DNA of 8,514 nt from Owenweeksia sp. TMED14 (GTDB lineage: Bacteria > Bacteroidota > Bacteroidia > Flavobacteriales > Schleiferiaceae): the NCBI GenBank assembly GCA_002167805.1, contig NHBT01000019.1, forward strand, positions 15,158 through 23,671. The letters are read 5' to 3'. Numbering within the stretch: the first letter of the stretch is position 1; each line of letters starts with the position of its first letter. A program made the position numbers and the translations under genes. The notes below the pieces were generated by a model, which worked only from the letters and a program-made list of their open reading frames with translations, did no database searches and had not been told where the DNA came from. This document shows, in pieces, positions 6,799 to 8,514 of this stretch.

Positions 6799-8210
6799 GA
6801 AAAATGTTTACTTCTTGATTTAAATAACTTTAAAATGAGTCGTTTAAAACTATGCATATTCGCATCATTTGCTGCCCAAACAGTCATCCAGAAAGAAATA
6901 GGAAGAAGAACTAGATTAGGCATCCATATGGCCCAAAAAGGTGTTACGATCCATTCTCTGCCCATTTTTTCAAATATTATGGTTAATACATAATGGAACA
7001 AGAACAAAAGAACAGATATAACGAAGGGTAATCCAAATCCCCCTTTTTGAATAATGGCACCTAACGGTGCTCCAATAAAAAATAATAGTATACAAGCTAT
7101 GGATATAGAAAATTTTTTATGGAATTCAAGAAAATGTCTGGCAATAATTTGTCTCCTCCATTCAAATTCACTTTCTACTTGTTTCATAAAATCTCGGTTC
7201 GACTGAGCAAAGTGAATAGAATTATTTAATGCTCGAAAAAGATACTTTCTTTCCAATCTACTTTCAACAGCTAAATCGAGATTATTATTAACGAAGTTTG
7301 ATGAATCATTTGTTTTCCATCCAAAAAACTTATTTCTCATGGTATTACTGATTTCATTTTGACGTTTCCGATATTTTTTAAACAAGTCTTGAATTGCAAA
7401 ATTCAATTGATTAATATTGAGCATATTATATTCATCGCTCCTGCTAACTTTATAAAGATCACCCATTGCGTAATCCCCCATATCTAGCCTGATCAACATT
7501 TTCTCAAAGTTGCTTTCTAAAAATGGTTGTCTTTTTTGTGTTCTTTTTTTTTCGGATTCATAATCTTGGAAATAATGTCCATTGTATAAAGTGAATTCCA
7601 TCCAACGACTCCCCTCAGAATAGCTTATTTGACCTTTCGGGGCAGTAATTAAAGAATGATTTCCTTTTCCCCTTTCCTTGTGATCATATATAATTACATC
7701 AAAAACTTCATTGTCTTTTTTACCACCAATTTTTATGCTATAGCCATCAATCCCTCCGAAGAAAATACCAGGAATTAAATTAAATGTTGGTCTTTGTTTT
7801 GCGATATTAATTAATAAATTTTCTCCCTTAAAATTGGCGATCGGAATAATATTATTGCTCACAAAAAACATTCCTGAAGAAATTAATGCTAGTGCTAAAA
7901 GTATAGGTCGCATCAATCTATAAAATGAGGCTCCCGAGGATTTTGCAGCAGCAAATTCTTTACTCTCTGCTAAGTTTCCAAAAACCATAATACCTGCGAA
8001 TAAAACAGCTACCGGAACGGCCATAGGTAATACAGAGGCACTCCAAAAAAACATTAGTTTCAAAATATAAAACCATTCGACCCCTCGTCCAGCTAAATCA
8101 TCCACATACTTCCATACCATTTGCATGAGAAGGAAAAATACTGATATGCCTAAAGTTTTTAGGAAAATCCCTAAGAAAGACTTGAGTAGATACTTGTCAA
8201 TTCTTTTCAT
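6795..8210 (-). CDS. LptF/LptG-family permease (YjgP/YjgQ)
   Basis: Inner-membrane component of the lipopolysaccharide transporter. LptF and LptG, with the ATPase LptB, lift LPS from the inner membrane to the LptC-LptA bridge. It has 471 residues, longer than the roughly 360 of the E. coli proteins. Three hydrophobic segments lie near the N-terminus (about 15-32, 48-78 and 100-118) and three near the C-terminus (about 366-385, 393-412 and 424-444), the family topology. The N-terminal MKRIDKYLLKSF and the ESKEFAAAKSSGAS stretch (82-95) are family hallmarks. Residues 130-250 should form the periplasmic beta-jellyroll; residues about 260-360 are a polar, probably helical insertion that accounts for the extra length. 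LptF and LptG cannot be told apart from this sequence. The partner permease and LptB are not in the window. It starts nine bases after the LolA-like gene, with no Shine-Dalgarno sequence. An A9 run (bases 7552-7544) lies inside the gene, but the frame is continuous. Confidence 0.9.
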   Translation of the reverse strand: MKRIDKYLLKSFLGIFLKTLGISVFFLLMQMVWKYVDDLAGRGVEWFYILKLMFFWSASVLPMAVPVAVLFAGIMVFGNLAESKEFAAAKSSGASFYRLMRPILLALALISSGMFFVSNNIIPIANFKGENLLINIAKQRPTFNLIPGIFFGGIDGYSIKIGGKKDNEVFDVIIYDHKERGKGNHSLITAPKGQISYSEGSRWMEFTLYNGHYFQDYESEKKRTQKRQPFLESNFEKMLIRLDMGDYAMGDLYKVSRSDEYNMLNINQLNFAIQDLFKKYRKRQNEISNTMRNKFFGWKTNDSSNFVNNNLDLAVESRLERKYLFRALNNSIHFAQSNRDFMKQVESEFEWRRQIIARHFLEFHKKFSISIACILLFFIGAPLGAIIQKGGFGLPFVISVLLFLFHYVLTIIFEKMGREWIVTPFWAIWMPNLVLLPISFWMTVWAANDANMHSFKRLILKLFKSRSKHFS

Positions 8211-8219
8211 CCGATTTAT

Positions 8220-8514
8220 TTACATATCCTCAGGGGCGATATAATCATAATCTGGATAATTATTAATATCAAACTTAACGTCTTCTAATTTAATTCCCAT
8301 ATTTACTTTGTAATTATCTAATTGAACCTTAGTAATCACGTTGTTAAGTCCATATTCATGGTATGAGTAGATCTTTTTAGAATCGACCTCAATACCGAGA
8401 ATAACTTTTTCTACTTCATCCGGATTTAGTGGAACTAATTCAATAAATTGAATGAGAGTATTTTTTTTATTCTTCTTTTTTTCTAAATACTTAAAACTAG
8501 TCCCTTTCGAATAT
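8220..8514 (-). CDS. lolA: LolA-like outer-membrane lipoprotein carrier, C-terminal part only
   Basis: Only the last 97 residues and the stop codon TAA (8222-8220) are inside the window; the rest, including any signal peptide, lies to the right. The translated part reads as alternating beta strands. An IQFIELVPLNPDEVEKV stretch is followed by LGIEVDSKKI, then a YGLNNVITKVQLDNY strand pair, and it ends with FDINNYPDYDYIAPEDM. This pattern (a proline-rich strand, an IDxxxxxI-type strand, a glycine turn and a final F-x-F/Y-P near the C-terminus) fits the LolA/LolB half-barrel. LolA carries lipoproteins through the periplasm to the outer membrane. The position directly before an LptF/LptG permease supports the call, since in Bacteroidota these two genes often lie together (from memory). 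The sequence is divergent and partial, so another periplasmic lipid-binding protein of the same fold cannot be ruled out. An A8 run in the lysine-rich stretch (8468-8461) could be prone to slippage. Confidence 0.68.
   Translation of the reverse strand, partial: YSKGTSFKYLEKKKNKKNTLIQFIELVPLNPDEVEKVILGIEVDSKKIYSYHEYGLNNVITKVQLDNYKVNMGIKLEDVKFDINNYPDYDYIAPEDM

Larger units (their letters stand above)
1528..8514 (-). other. Seven-gene tightly packed operon (envelope genes plus housekeeping genes)
   Basis: All seven minus-strand genes follow one another with spacers of 9, -4, 4, -4, 18 and 0 bases, which leaves no room for internal promoters or terminators between them. I infer one transcript starting right of the window. 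Frames of three junctions coincide (LolA-like to permease, ribBA to tsaD, tsaD to rsmE). No Shine-Dalgarno sequence is visible before any start; the upstream bases are A/T-rich, which fits Bacteroidota. Internal promoters inside coding sequence cannot be excluded. Confidence 0.8.

Noticed and set aside
7544..7552. Nine-T homopolymer (A9 in the mRNA) within the permease gene as a possible programmed frameshift
   Set aside because: The frame continues correctly through it and the protein has family-like ends on both sides; neither a stop nor an alternative product is implied.

Overview
The window looks like ordinary chromosomal DNA from an AT-rich Gram-negative bacterium, most likely a member of the Bacteroidota (Flavobacteriia/Cytophagia-like, possibly marine). 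The evidence is the type of the proteins: a Bacteroidota-style HutH, a RibBA with a degenerate second domain, and an LptF/LptG-type permease next to a LolA-like protein. None of the readable starts has a Shine-Dalgarno sequence in front of it; the upstream bases are A/T-rich, as is usual in that phylum. Species cannot be read from this sequence.

Layout. On the plus strand, positions 2-1507 hold an almost complete histidine ammonia-lyase gene whose first few codons lie left of the window. It converges with a seven-gene minus-strand run (1528-8514) that fills the rest. In transcription order the run is: a LolA-like lipoprotein carrier (3' end only, 8514-8220), an LptF/LptG-family permease (8210-6795), a GT-B glycosyltransferase (6798-5662), a membrane-bound GT2 glycosyltransferase (5657-4434), ribBA (4437-3322), tsaD (3303-2239) and rsmE (2238-1528). 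Spacers are 9, -4, 4, -4, 18 and 0 bases, so this is very probably one operon with translational coupling. Its promoter lies right of the window. No gap reaches 300 bases; the largest is the 20 bases between hutH and rsmE.

Function. The upstream half concerns the cell envelope: lipoprotein delivery, lipopolysaccharide export and glycan assembly. The downstream half is housekeeping: riboflavin synthesis, the t6A modification of tRNA and 16S rRNA methylation. HutH starts histidine breakdown and is unrelated to the operon apart from lying next to it.

I found no mobile element, CRISPR array, RNA gene or defence system, and nothing that amounts to a new biological system. The points most worth a second look are the RibBA whose GTP cyclohydrolase II half has lost its zinc cysteines, the two glycosyltransferases placed between the Lol/Lpt genes and ribBA, and the TTG start of tsaD in the same frame as the upstream ribBA stop.
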